DNA of 42,504 bases from Anaerolineales bacterium. GTDB lineage: Bacteria > Chloroflexota > Anaerolineae > Anaerolineales > Villigracilaceae. This document shows positions 16,709 through 25,353 of this stretch, piece after piece. A program made the position numbers and the translations under genes. Location of the stretch: NCBI GenBank assembly GCA_016928525.1, contig JAFGKO010000364.1:1-42504 (forward strand), in the 5' to 3' direction. Under the pieces are notes generated by a model, which was not told the origin of the DNA, did not search any database, and worked only from the letters and a program-made list of their open reading frames with translations. Position 1 is the first letter of the stretch, and each line of letters opens with the position of its first letter.

Positions 16709-16718
16709 TACAAGTGTA
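16709..16718. promoter_or_regulatory. TACAnnTGTA box (CopY/BlaI-like)
   Basis: TACAAGTGTA is a perfect match to the TACA-N2-TGTA operator recognised by CopY-type copper repressors. It sits 37 nt upstream of the Met-rich gene. No CopY gene is in the window. A 10-bp motif with two free positions will also occur by chance, so this stays tentative. Confidence 0.35.
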
Positions 16719-16754
16719 ATTTAGATATAAATACTCGCATTACAAGGAGAAAGA

Positions 16755-17570
16755 ATGAATAAGACACTTCAAACAATTTTGATTGTATCCGCCGTTTTGG
16801 TGTTGGGCATTGGCCTGTTCTTGGGCGGGATGTTCTTCAATCGCATGCAGGGGTGGAACAGCTACGGCCCGGGCGGGATGATGGACGGCTATGCCCCTGG
16901 GAACGGACAGGGTTATGGCCCTGGTGACATGATGGACGGTGATGGGCGTGGGGTTGGTCCAGGCGGGATGATGGGTGACGACTATGGCCCAGGCAACATG
17001 ATGGGCAGCGGCTATGGCTACGATGGTCAGGTCAATGTTGAGCCGCTCAGTGTGGCAGAAACCGAACAGGCCGTGCAGGATTACCTGGCCTACTATAAAG
17101 ATGATGATCTCGCAATCAAGGAAATTATGATCTTCGATAACAATTCCTATGCCATCATTACCGAGAAAAGCACGGGCATTGGCGCCTTTGAATTGCTGGT
17201 TGACCCGGTAGCCAAGACAGCTTACCCAGAATACGGCCCAAATATGATGTGGAACCTGAAATACGGGATGCACAGTGGTTATGGCATGATGGGCGGTGGC
17301 GGTATGATGGGCAATTACCAACAATCACAGAATGTTGATGCTGAAATGCCGGTTAGCGCAGAGGAAGCTGCAAAGTATGGCCAGGATTATTTGGACAAAT
17401 ACCAACCGGGTGTTACAGTCAGCGAAGAAATCACCCCTTTCTATGGCTACTACACCATCGACCTGGAAAAAGACGGACAGATCGTCGGGATGCTGAGTGT
17501 GAATGGCTATGATGGACAGGTCTTTTATCACTCATGGCATGGAACGTTCATCGAGATGAATGAAGAATAA
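16755..17570 (+). CDS. Met/Gly-rich membrane protein with PepSY-like repeats
   Basis: 271 residues. An N-terminal membrane helix (about 6-28) is followed by a low-complexity region with repeated GPGxMM / GxMMG units (GPGGMMDGY, GPGDMMDGD, GPGGMMGDD, GPGNMMGSG). Two PepSY-like domains (AEQAVQDYL-type and AEEAAKYGQDYLDKYQPG) are separated by a second GYGMMGGGGMMG patch. Methionine clusters like these bind Cu(I) outside the cell. Its place between CopB and the multicopper oxidase supports a periplasmic copper buffer or chaperone role. It has a good Shine-Dalgarno and its own strong terminator. Confidence 0.75.
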   Translation: MNKTLQTILIVSAVLVLGIGLFLGGMFFNRMQGWNSYGPGGMMDGYAPGNGQGYGPGDMMDGDGRGVGPGGMMGDDYGPGNMMGSGYGYDGQVNVEPLSVAETEQAVQDYLAYYKDDDLAIKEIMIFDNNSYAIITEKSTGIGAFELLVDPVAKTAYPEYGPNMMWNLKYGMHSGYGMMGGGGMMGNYQQSQNVDAEMPVSAEEAAKYGQDYLDKYQPGVTVSEEITPFYGYYTIDLEKDGQIVGMLSVNGYDGQVFYHSWHGTFIEMNEE

Positions 17571-17582
17571 ACTAAACCAACC

Positions 17583-17615
17583 AAAAATCCGAGGAACCAC
17601 GTGCCTCGGATTTTT
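17583..17615 (+). terminator. Rho-independent terminator
   Basis: A perfect 12-bp stem (17583-17594 with 17604-17615) and a 9-nt loop, with A-rich entry and five T in the descending arm. It lies between the Met-rich gene and the multicopper oxidase. Confidence 0.85.
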
Positions 17616-17637
17616 GCATTAATTCCAAGGAAGCATC

Positions 17638-19194
17638 ATGAAACCACAAATTATGACCCGCCGCGATTTCCTGCGTTTGAGTGGACTAAGCGTAGCCACG
17701 CTATTCGCAGGAGGCGGATTTGCGAGTTTTTTTAGCAGTTGCGCAACTCCTGGGCAGGCGATTGCTGCTACTACACCAGTTACACTATCTTCGGGAAGTG
17801 TTCCTAACCTGGAGATCGCCCTCAGGGCGGTCCCTGTTGAAATGCAGCTTATCTCCGGCGAAGCGACCCGTGTCTGGCAATATCAGGGCGAAGTCATCAG
17901 TGGCCCTACCGAGGCGCTTACTGCTCTTCCCAACTCCTACCTGGGACCGACCATCCGGGCGCAGCGCGGCCAAAATATGCGCATCCATTTCACCAATGAT
18001 CTGCCAGAAGAATCGATTATCCACTGGCATGGCCTGCACGTACCAGAATCGGCTGATGGGCATCCCCGTCTGGCGATTGCTCCCGGAGAAACTTACACAT
18101 ATGAGTTCACTGTTGCTGATCGGGCAGGAATGTATTGGTACCACCCTCATCCCCACGGGCGTACTGGTCCGCAAGTGTATGGTGGGCTGGCAGGGTTATT
18201 TATCGTCACCGATGAAGAAGAACAGGCGCTGGGCCTGCCGTCCGGTGAATATGATGTACCCCTGGTAATTCAAGACCGTCTTTTCGATGACAAAAACCAG
18301 CTGGTTTACGGTGGCAATGGGATGATGGATCAGATGATGGGTTTTCTGGGCAATCGTCTGCTGATCAACGGACAGACTGATTTTGGTCTTTCGGTTGCGA
18401 CACGCCCGTATCGCCTGCGTTTGTTGAACGGGTCGAATTCGCGCATCTATAAACTGGGCTGGGAAGACGGTTCTCCATTAACGGTTATCGGCACCGATGG
18501 CGGATTGCTGGAGGCTCCGATGCAAAAAGAATACATCACTCTGGCTCCGGCGCAGCGGTTGGATTTATGGGTGGATTTCAGTGATCGGACAGTTGGTGAG
18601 CAGGTGCGTCTGGTCAACCTGCCTTCTGCCGTTCCTGATGGAACTGCCTTCCCGGTGTTGAATATCAAGATTGAACGAAATGAGCGTGGAACGGAAGTGT
18701 TGCCGGAAAAACTTTCGAGCATTTCCCGCTATAGCGAAACTGAAGCTGCCAATCGGCGTTCACCACGTGATTTCACACTATCAATGGGTATGGGGATGCG
18801 TTGGATGATCAATGGTCGCACTTTTGAAATGGAGGATGTCGCCAGAGACGAAGTTGTTAAACTGGGCGATCTGGAAGCATGGCAATTTACCAATCAGGCA
18901 GGTGGCGGAATGGGGATGATGGGTGGTATGGCCTTGCCGCATCCGATGCACATTCATGGGTTGCAATTTCAGGTTGTGGAACGGGAAGTTGATACTTCTG
19001 GCCGTGCGGCCCGGGAAACGCTCAGTTCCGGATTTGTGGATGAAGGCTGGCATGATACTGTTCTAGTTATGCCGGGCGAGCGTGTCAAAATCTTGCTCAA
19101 ATTTGAGGACTTCGAAGGGTTGTATTTGTATCACTGTCACAATCTTGAGCACGAAGATATGGGCATGATGCGTAACTATCGAGTTGAGGCTTGA
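17638..19194 (+). CDS. Tat-exported multicopper oxidase
   Basis: 518 residues. A twin-arginine signal (MTRRDFLRLSG) is followed by a hydrophobic stretch and SSC, so it may also be lipid-anchored (Cys35). Copper motifs: HWHG (129-132), YHPHPHG (168-174), HPMHIHGLQF, and the C-terminal HCHNLEHEDMGMM carrying the type 1 Cys and trinuclear His ligands. A Met-rich insertion (AGGGMGMMGGMALP) directly before the third motif is typical of cuprous oxidases such as CueO. It probably oxidises Cu(I) outside the membrane and works with CopB and the Met-rich protein. Confidence 0.9.
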   Translation: MKPQIMTRRDFLRLSGLSVATLFAGGGFASFFSSCATPGQAIAATTPVTLSSGSVPNLEIALRAVPVEMQLISGEATRVWQYQGEVISGPTEALTALPNSYLGPTIRAQRGQNMRIHFTNDLPEESIIHWHGLHVPESADGHPRLAIAPGETYTYEFTVADRAGMYWYHPHPHGRTGPQVYGGLAGLFIVTDEEEQALGLPSGEYDVPLVIQDRLFDDKNQLVYGGNGMMDQMMGFLGNRLLINGQTDFGLSVATRPYRLRLLNGSNSRIYKLGWEDGSPLTVIGTDGGLLEAPMQKEYITLAPAQRLDLWVDFSDRTVGEQVRLVNLPSAVPDGTAFPVLNIKIERNERGTEVLPEKLSSISRYSETEAANRRSPRDFTLSMGMGMRWMINGRTFEMEDVARDEVVKLGDLEAWQFTNQAGGGMGMMGGMALPHPMHIHGLQFQVVEREVDTSGRAARETLSSGFVDEGWHDTVLVMPGERVKILLKFEDFEGLYLYHCHNLEHEDMGMMRNYRVEA

Positions 19195-19202
19195 TCCGCA
19201 CT

Positions 19203-19244
19203 TTGCCAGGGCTGGTTTTCTTTCAAGGAGACCAGTCCTGGCAA
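19203..19244. repeat. Inverted repeat (hairpin) after the multicopper oxidase
   Basis: 14-nt arms (19203-19216 and 19231-19244) pair with a single G-U. The loop is 14 nt. There is no T-run, so it may be a weak terminator or an mRNA-stabilising hairpin between two convergent genes. The rest of 19245-19458 holds nothing I recognise. Confidence 0.5.
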
Positions 19245-19458
19245 TCCAGTTATATGAAGATAAATCCCCTTGTACGACAAAATCTATATGAAACAATCGC
19301 AAAATGATTTGATTTTCGTATGTTAAAGCACATAAATATCGTCGTTAAAAATCTTAGTTCCATCCTTCGTCATGCTCTCTGGGGAGAGCGTTACGACAAA
19401 TGCGATGATTTACTGTCGCCAAGCCCACCTAAAGAACGGATCAAGGCATCCATAATTT

Positions 19459-22400
19459 TTATGGACAGGAATCCATATGCAAAAACGTGCGACACTCTTC
19501 TTCAGTCAATGTGCGTTCTACCCGTGACCGTGCCAAATTGAGCAAACCATCCAGTCGCAGCTCGTGAGTACGTACCGTCCCATCTGCGCCGGCTGTAGCG
19601 AGTTGATTGCCATCCGGGCTGAACGAAACCCCAAAGACGTTGCCGTTATTGCCATACAAACTAGCGATTTCCTCTCCAGTAGCGACATTCCAGACTTTGG
19701 CAAGCCGGTCGAAACTGGCTGAAGCCAGGTGCGTGCCGTCCCTACTAAAGGCGAGACGTAAGACAAGTCCGGCATGACCGGACAGGGTGCGCAACTTCTT
19801 TCCAGCTTCAACATCCCAAAGCGTGATAACCCCATCCTGATCGCCCATTGCCAGTAGATTTCCATCTGGACTAAGCGTCACTCCAAAAATATCCTTTCCG
19901 TTTCCGGAAAAGGTTTCTAATTCTTGACCCGTTGAAGCATCCCACATTCTCACATAATCATCGTCCCCGCCAGTGAAGACATATTCACCGTCCGGGCTAA
20001 AAGCAATCCCAACCAACAAAACCGGAGCTTGATGGCCTTTAAAAGTGGTGATTTCCCCGCCGTCAGAAATATCCCAGACTTTTGCCGTTCCATCCCAACT
20101 GGCACTGGCAAGATGCGCACCATCGAGACTAAAGGCAAGCCCGACCACCATGTTGGTGTGTCCAATCAGTGTTTCCAAAATATCCCCTGTTTGGCTGTTC
20201 CATAGTGTTATGGTTCCATCCAACCCGCCGGTAGCGATTTGTTCTCCATCAGGGCTAAAAGCAAGCCCGGTAAACCCATCCGTGGGAGCATCCCCTTTGG
20301 ACAGAGTCAGCAGTAATTTACCTGATTCCGCATCCCATATTTTTGCAGCACCATCCACACTGGCAGAAGCCAGCAGACTTCCATCCGGGCTGTATGAAAC
20401 ATCCCAGACAATATCCTTATGACCGGCTATTGTGAGCAATTCATGTCCCGGGGTTGCATCCCAAACCCTGATCGTTTCATCGTATCCTGATGTTGCAATC
20501 CGTTTTCCATCCGGGCTGCCGGCTACACCAACCACTGTGCTCTTATGCCCCGCCAATGTGAGAAGCTGCTGACCTGAAACAGAATCCCATACGCGGGCAG
20601 TGCCATCCTGGCCAGCCGTAACCAGTGTTCCATTCGATAAAAAGTCAATGCTATATAAACCGGATAGACGCGGCAGGTTCAATAGCTCCTGCCCTGTTGC
20701 AGAGTCCCATACTTTGACACTGCCATCCTCGCTGGCTGCAGCTAAACGGGTATCATTCGGGCTGAAGGCGACGCGATGGATAATTCCTCCTAAAGGGAAA
20801 GCATATCTTTCGTCACCGCTTCCAGAATCCCAAACCCTGACAACACCTTCGTCACCACCAGTTGCCAACAGGTACCCATCTGGACTGTAAGCGATCGCTT
20901 TGGCAGGTTGTTCTTCACTTCTTATAGACAAGATCTCAGTTCTTGTAGCAAGATCCCAAATTTTGGATTTCCCATCCATATTTGCCAAGGCCAAGTGCTT
21001 ACCATCCGGACTGAAACTGATTTGTCCAACTCCAAGGTTATAACCAATGTCCGTACCAACAGATTGGCCGGACAAAGTGTAAAGTTTTTTGCCACTCATG
21101 GTATCCCAAAGAATGACTTGAGTCACCCAGGCGGTGGCCAAGATCTTTCCATCTGGACTGAAGGCTACACTGGAAGAGGTTTCCCCCGAGTCATTTTCAA
21201 GGGCAAAAAGCAGTTGGCCTGAAACTGCATCCCATATTTTAGCAGTGCCATCTTCACCAATGCTCGCAATCCTGGTTCCATCCGGGCTGAAGGCCACATC
21301 GACAGCCCCCCGGGCATGCGCATGCGCCGTAAAGATAGAATGCAATTCCGGCAAGGCACGATGTAAAGCATTACGTGCTTCAAGTGTGTCCATTTCATTA
21401 ATGGCTTGTAATGCTAACAAAACACTGCGCTCTGAATCAATTTGCAGGTTGTTTCCGGATGCTGCAGCCAGTTCCCGCGAAGTGGCAAGGTGTTCTGCTT
21501 GAGTTGCCCTTTGCCCAAAACCTAACGCAATCACAGCAAGAATCCCAACGATTAAGAAGGCAATCGTTAAGTAGACTGCGCGCTGCCGGAGTCTGCGGTT
21601 GGATTGGATTTGCTCCTCAGCGCGAGCGCGTTCATTTTCAGCCAGTTTTCGCGCAGCTTCCAGTTCACGCTGCCGCTGGGCTTCGCGCTCGACAGCCTCC
21701 TGATTTGCGAGGGCATGGGAAGCATCCAGGAACGAACGCTCCAAAAGGTTCAAATCTTCCTCATGTGCATAAGACCATTCGATTGCCTGAGCCAGCCGCG
21801 CACCGCGATAGAGTACACCCGGGTCGCGACCAAGTGATTCCCAATCCTGTGCAGTCTCGGTCAAGTGGCGGTGCAGGCGCAAGCCTTCCCGGTTTTCATC
21901 CAGCCAGTTGCGCAGCGTCGGCCATTCGCGGATCAGGGCTTCGTGTGCCACCTCAGCAGCCTCTTGGTCAGTGGTGATCAGGCGCGCATCTGCCAGGGTC
22001 ATCAGTACTTCATGGACCTGTTCTCTGTCTTCTGGCCGGGAGGCAAGTTCGTCAAAACTAACCCGCCGCCGGGTATCGGCTGTGGTTGCATCATCGCCGA
22101 GTTCTGTCAGGCGCAGAAAGATTTGACGTGCAATTATGCGTTGCTCCGGGTCCAACTGATCTTGGAATACAGCCTCCGCTGTTTCAGCGATCGCGCCACG
22201 GATACCGCCTGAAGCAGTGTAACCACTGAGAGTAAGTTTGTGCCCGCGGCGGCGTTGCCAGGTAGCAAGCAAGGCATGGGAGAGCAAAGGAAGCGCGCCC
22301 GGTTCGGGGGCGCGGCCTGCTTCTGCCCCCACATCATGAAGCAGCAGATCGACCAGTCCCGGCTCAAGCTCCCAATGCCCCCTTTTTGCCGGCTCTTCGA

Positions 22401-22935
22401 TGGCACGGCGCAATTCTAAGGTCGTCATGGGACCAATATATTCTTGATGTTTCGAGAGCGCGCGGCGTAGCAGGTCGAAACGCGCACAATGGGCATAAAA
22501 ATCTGCGCGCAAAACAAGGATAATGATAGCCGTCCCATCCGGCTGAAGAACTGCAGTGAGCAGATTTTCAACGAAGGCATTCTGTTCTGTCTCGCTACGG
22601 CATAGGGTAAATAATTCTTCGAATTGGTCAACAACAAGCAGAATATGAGCAGCACCTGTATCCTGAGCAATACGATTAAAAGCTGAGCTTAAGGCTAGCG
22701 GTTGACGAACAAGCTCATCAACGAATTTTCTTAAAGATAAACCCCGGTTTGCATTTCCTAGCAGACTTGCAGCCAGGACATCCAACGGATGTGCGGTAGG
22801 CGTCATCACATAAACAGGCCATCCAGACGAGGGTTGCCGCCATCTTAAAGCCGGTATCAAACCGGCTCGTACCACCGACGACTTACCACTGCCTGAGGCG
22901 CCAACAACCGCCAGAAATCGTTGGCTCGATTTCAA
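19459..22935 (-). CDS. STAND NTPase-WD40 protein, 3' part of an IS-split gene
   Basis: 1158 residues from TTG 22935; the frame is open up to the IS boundary. It holds an nSTAND1-type NTPase with Walker A GASGSGKSS (12-20), Walker B-like HILLVVDQFEELF and a helical regulatory region. A Glu/Arg-rich coiled coil (about 415-450) and one membrane helix (about 453-475) follow. The C terminus has fourteen WD40 repeats (TAKIWD, VRVWD and similar), enough for two seven-bladed propellers, and a tail LTEEECRTFLHMDSCP. Such proteins are ATP-driven signalling switches. Here the HTH and the start of the NTPase domain are cut off by an IS66 element, and without the native start this part is probably not expressed normally. 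Confidence 0.85.
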   Translation of the reverse strand: MKSSQRFLAVVGASGSGKSSVVRAGLIPALRWRQPSSGWPVYVMTPTAHPLDVLAASLLGNANRGLSLRKFVDELVRQPLALSSAFNRIAQDTGAAHILLVVDQFEELFTLCRSETEQNAFVENLLTAVLQPDGTAIIILVLRADFYAHCARFDLLRRALSKHQEYIGPMTTLELRRAIEEPAKRGHWELEPGLVDLLLHDVGAEAGRAPEPGALPLLSHALLATWQRRRGHKLTLSGYTASGGIRGAIAETAEAVFQDQLDPEQRIIARQIFLRLTELGDDATTADTRRRVSFDELASRPEDREQVHEVLMTLADARLITTDQEAAEVAHEALIREWPTLRNWLDENREGLRLHRHLTETAQDWESLGRDPGVLYRGARLAQAIEWSYAHEEDLNLLERSFLDASHALANQEAVEREAQRQRELEAARKLAENERARAEEQIQSNRRLRQRAVYLTIAFLIVGILAVIALGFGQRATQAEHLATSRELAAASGNNLQIDSERSVLLALQAINEMDTLEARNALHRALPELHSIFTAHAHARGAVDVAFSPDGTRIASIGEDGTAKIWDAVSGQLLFALENDSGETSSSVAFSPDGKILATAWVTQVILWDTMSGKKLYTLSGQSVGTDIGYNLGVGQISFSPDGKHLALANMDGKSKIWDLATRTEILSIRSEEQPAKAIAYSPDGYLLATGGDEGVVRVWDSGSGDERYAFPLGGIIHRVAFSPNDTRLAAASEDGSVKVWDSATGQELLNLPRLSGLYSIDFLSNGTLVTAGQDGTARVWDSVSGQQLLTLAGHKSTVVGVAGSPDGKRIATSGYDETIRVWDATPGHELLTIAGHKDIVWDVSYSPDGSLLASASVDGAAKIWDAESGKLLLTLSKGDAPTDGFTGLAFSPDGEQIATGGLDGTITLWNSQTGDILETLIGHTNMVVGLAFSLDGAHLASASWDGTAKVWDISDGGEITTFKGHQAPVLLVGIAFSPDGEYVFTGGDDDYVRMWDASTGQELETFSGNGKDIFGVTLSPDGNLLAMGDQDGVITLWDVEAGKKLRTLSGHAGLVLRLAFSRDGTHLASASFDRLAKVWNVATGEEIASLYGNNGNVFGVSFSPDGNQLATAGADGTVRTHELRLDGLLNLARSRVERTLTEEECRTFLHMDSCP

Positions 22936-22958
22936 GCTGGCATTGACATGATTTATAA

Positions 22959-22970
22959 GAGTTTCCGTTA
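22959..22970. repeat. Direct repeat flanking the IS (copy 1)
   Basis: 12-bp GAGTTTCCGTTA, identical to 24529-24540. It is the probable target-site duplication of the IS66-family element, longer than the 8 bp usual for the family. Confidence 0.75.
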
Positions 22971-24528
22971 CAGCTCAACCGTCAAAAGCAGCAATAAAAG
23001 CTGGTGAAAAAGGAGTACCAGTCAAAGCCTGATAAAGTGCATCCAGGATGGGTTGCCCATTCTTGCGGGCAGTTGAGATATAACTGCGCACCTGGCAGAA
23101 GACCTGCGAGCCATTCTCGCTGCGGAAGCCACCAGACACCTTCTGCTGCACCTTGACCATGCGGATATCCCGCTCGGCCAGATTATTGTCAAACGGCACC
23201 TTAAAATCATACATAAACGCCAGCACTTTGAGCTTGTGATCTCTCAGGCGATCCAGCAGGTTCTTTGCCACGCTTTGCTTGACCCGGCCGCGCTTCTTGG
23301 GTTGTTCTTCAGTCGGCTGGGGCAGCGGATTAGCTAACAAGCCTTGTGTGACAATCTGGTCGTAGCGCAACTCAAAAGCGGCGACCTGTTCGGCGGGCAG
23401 GGCTGCCTGGCCGATGAGTTTAGCGCTTTCAACAGCTTGTTTGATCTCCAACAGCAACTGAAGCATCACACTGGCCCAGTTCTGCAGATAGCGCTCCACC
23501 AGGAAGATCAACTCGCGTAGGAGATGGGCGTTGCACAAGGCATGTTTGGCTGCCAGGTACTTCAGATAGGCCTTCCAGAAGTCGTGAATGCACCAGCCGA
23601 TGCGCTTGGGCAGAATCCCGATTTTATCCATTGCTTCTGATCCCCGTTTCGCATGGATCTCGTAGTAAGTGGCTTGCTCAGTACTGGCCGAGTGCAGCCA
23701 CTGCAACTTCCCGCCCACCCGCATACCGGTTTCATCGAATCGCACGGCTTCTTCGGTTTGGATCAAGTGTGCTTTGACTTTCTTATTCACTGGCTCTACC
23801 CGCTTGGCCACTTCCGCTGCCGCAGCCACTACTGTCCCTTCCGACACTGGCTGTTGGTATAACTCCGCAATGATCTCCGTCGTACGATCCAACGGGATGA
23901 AATGGTATTCGTTGAAGTACACCATCTGCGCTCGCAGTCGTGGCCCATACTGCGTTTTCTGGGTAACACCTGCCGGAAAGTTGGCTTCGTTGACCTCCCC
24001 GCATTGCGGACAGCTCTTGATCTCAGCCTGATGCTCGGTCACTTCCAATTTCACCGGCGGAACTTCAAATACCTGCCGCTTTTCATATCCCTGTACTTCT
24101 ACCCCTTCCAACGAAGCCTGGCAATGATGACAATTCCTCACCACATGTATCTCAACATGATCTGGCTTGGCGACTGGTTCCAACCGATATCCGATATGTC
24201 CAATCTGACCGCCACTTTTCTTCCCACTCTTATGCCGCAACCCATGCTTGCGCACTTTCTTCAGTCCATCACTCGTTGGCGGCTGACTGCTGTTATGGCT
24301 GTCTTTATTCAAGCGGTCTTCAAGCACTTGTATTCTACCTTCCATTGCTCGGCTCTTTGCCACCAACTTCTCAAACAAAACCACCACAGCCTCTTCCCCT
24401 TCTCGATAGGCGGCTCGTACTTCGTCTTGTGTCGGCAAATGGAATTCGCTCATCGTCTCTATCATATCTGGCGTTTGTATGACCTACACTAATCTTTCGT
24501 TAGAACCCATTTCGGGCTGAGTAGGAAC
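22971..24528 (-). mobile_element. IS66-family insertion sequence (ISBst12-like)
   Basis: About 1558 bp between two 12-bp direct repeats, with a single transposase gene and no TnpA/TnpB accessory genes, as in the ISBst12 group of IS66. The ends carry only a weak inverted match (CAGCTCAACC at 22971, and CTACTCAGCC read on the minus strand at 24524, 4 nt inside the other edge). Removing the element with one repeat copy restores a continuous 1290-codon frame. Confidence 0.8.
22975..24465 (-). CDS. tnpC: IS66-family transposase
   Basis: 496 residues (477-485 if one of the internal Met codons is used). It has an N-terminal coiled-coil/helical region with [18 protein letters not shown], the classic IS66 TnpC signature. 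A zinc-finger-like CHHCQ...CPQCG pair (about 105-165) precedes the DDE core with [35 protein letters not shown] and the C-terminal [24 protein letters not shown]. It appears intact. It has inserted into the STAND gene in the same orientation. Confidence 0.92.
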   Translation of the reverse strand: MIETMSEFHLPTQDEVRAAYREGEEAVVVLFEKLVAKSRAMEGRIQVLEDRLNKDSHNSSQPPTSDGLKKVRKHGLRHKSGKKSGGQIGHIGYRLEPVAKPDHVEIHVVRNCHHCQASLEGVEVQGYEKRQVFEVPPVKLEVTEHQAEIKSCPQCGEVNEANFPAGVTQKTQYGPRLRAQMVYFNEYHFIPLDRTTEIIAELYQQPVSEGTVVAAAAEVAKRVEPVNKKVKAHLIQTEEAVRFDETGMRVGGKLQWLHSASTEQATYYEIHAKRGSEAMDKIGILPKRIGWCIHDFWKAYLKYLAAKHALCNAHLLRELIFLVERYLQNWASVMLQLLLEIKQAVESAKLIGQAALPAEQVAAFELRYDQIVTQGLLANPLPQPTEEQPKKRGRVKQSVAKNLLDRLRDHKLKVLAFMYDFKVPFDNNLAERDIRMVKVQQKVSGGFRSENGSQVFCQVRSYISTARKNGQPILDALYQALTGTPFSPAFIAAFDG

Positions 24529-24898
24529 GAGTTTCCGTTAATTCTTCCCGCCCGAAGAACCACTCGGCATCAGACTCGTCGAAGTAGTAAAGGCCCTTGT
24601 ATGGTGGAAGCCCGGCAGCGGGCGCATCTTCTCGACGGACGGCTGCTGCCAGTTCCAGCAGCCTGACGGCGACTTCCGGTTGGTCCTCCGCGTGCAAGGC
24701 AGGGATGAAACGGGCTGTCAGGGTTGCCAGGTCTGGCAGGCGTTCATTTTGCTCCAGGCGGGAAATTTGGGCGTCACTGTAACCAACGGCTATGGACAAT
24801 TCACGTTGTGTCAGCCCTGCTCTGCGACGCAGGTATTTGAGCATGTCCCCAAAGGTCGTGAATTGGTCAAGAGCAATTCGAGTGCTGGAAACCGGCAT
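24500..24898 (-). CDS. XRE HTH plus nSTAND1 N-terminus, 5' part of an IS-split gene
   Basis: The first about 120 residues are native: an XRE-family helix-turn-helix (about 15-70; LTQRELSIAVGYSDAQISRLEQNERLP), a linker, and the opening of an nSTAND1 domain (PPYKGLYYFDESDAEWFFGR). The last residues (RSYSARNGF) are encoded by the IS end. Start ATG 24898 has AAGGAG. This truncated product keeps the DNA-binding domain and could still bind its target without NTPase control. Confidence 0.85.
   Translation of the reverse strand: MPVSSTRIALDQFTTFGDMLKYLRRRAGLTQRELSIAVGYSDAQISRLEQNERLPDLATLTARFIPALHAEDQPEVAVRLLELAAAVRREDAPAAGLPPYKGLYYFDESDAEWFFGREELTETRSYSARNGF
24529..24540. repeat. Direct repeat flanking the IS (copy 2)
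   Basis: Second copy of GAGTTTCCGTTA. In both copies the coding frame reads TET (ACG GAA ACT) at the same phase. Confidence 0.75.
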
Positions 24899-25349
24899 AC
24901 AGTCTCCTTCTCATCAAAAATATGGTGATCTTCCACTAATTGCATCGTAATTGAACATCAAAATCAAATTGAATATCTCCCGGTCAATACTTCATCTGGT
25001 CGTGCTTGAATCTCGATTTCAGTGCGAAGTTCTTTCATGCTTACTCCCTTCCCAAAACAAGACTTACAGCCTCCAGCAATAGTATAGAACTTTTTCGTAC
25101 CAAATGGTTAAGTTTGTCAAAAATTGTCAAGAATTGTCAAATTTTTCAACTGATTGAATGCTATGCTGAATTTGATGTTTATGCTCGCTTGAACCATAGA
25201 GATTGTTCGGAGGTGATGCCAAAAAAATCAAATTCAACTCGTATACCCGAAGTTCTATATATCCGCCACTTGATGACGGAACTGCTGCAAAACTTGCTAA
25301 TCAGTCTAAAAAATCTATTCGATGGCCCTAAAGCTATCAAGGAGAAGAA
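24899..25349. other. Intergenic region between the STAND gene and a lipoprotein gene
   Basis: This divergent region holds the 5' side of the STAND gene, a set of 10-bp-spaced direct repeats (25114-25140) and a possible 45-codon frame at its right end. I see no other gene. It is AT-rich compared with its surroundings. Confidence 0.5.
25114..25140. repeat. Three TTGTCAA direct repeats at 10-bp spacing
   Basis: TTGTCAA occurs at 25114-25120, 25124-25130 and 25134-25140, one helical turn apart. A partial copy (TTTTTCAA) follows. It looks like a cooperative binding site; the XRE protein encoded divergently is one candidate binder. On the minus strand each unit reads TTGACA. Confidence 0.5.
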
Positions 25350-25353
25350 ATGA
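25216..25353 (+). CDS. Possible small protein, 45 aa
   Basis: The frame begins MPKKSNSTRIPEVLYIRHLM, right after GGAGGTG, and ends with a TGA that overlaps the next ATG (ATGA). The product is basic and ends KAIKEKK. I know no family. The Shine-Dalgarno is unusually close to the ATG, so it may be a leader peptide or chance. Confidence 0.25.
   Translation: MPKKSNSTRIPEVLYIRHLMTELLQNLLISLKNLFDGPKAIKEKK

Noticed and set aside
19320..19541. A short plus-strand frame after the multicopper oxidase.
   Set aside because: It overlaps the conserved C terminus of the WD40 protein, has no ribosome-binding site and resembles no family.
25114..25140. The TTGTCAA repeats as a CRISPR array or replication iterons.
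   Set aside because: The units are only 7 bp with 3-bp spacers and no cas or rep gene is nearby. No CRISPR array is seen anywhere in the window.
25006..25353. A 115-codon frame covering the STAND-lipoprotein spacer.
   Set aside because: It crosses the repeat and AT-rich promoter-like DNA; only its last 45 codons have a possible start and are listed with low confidence.
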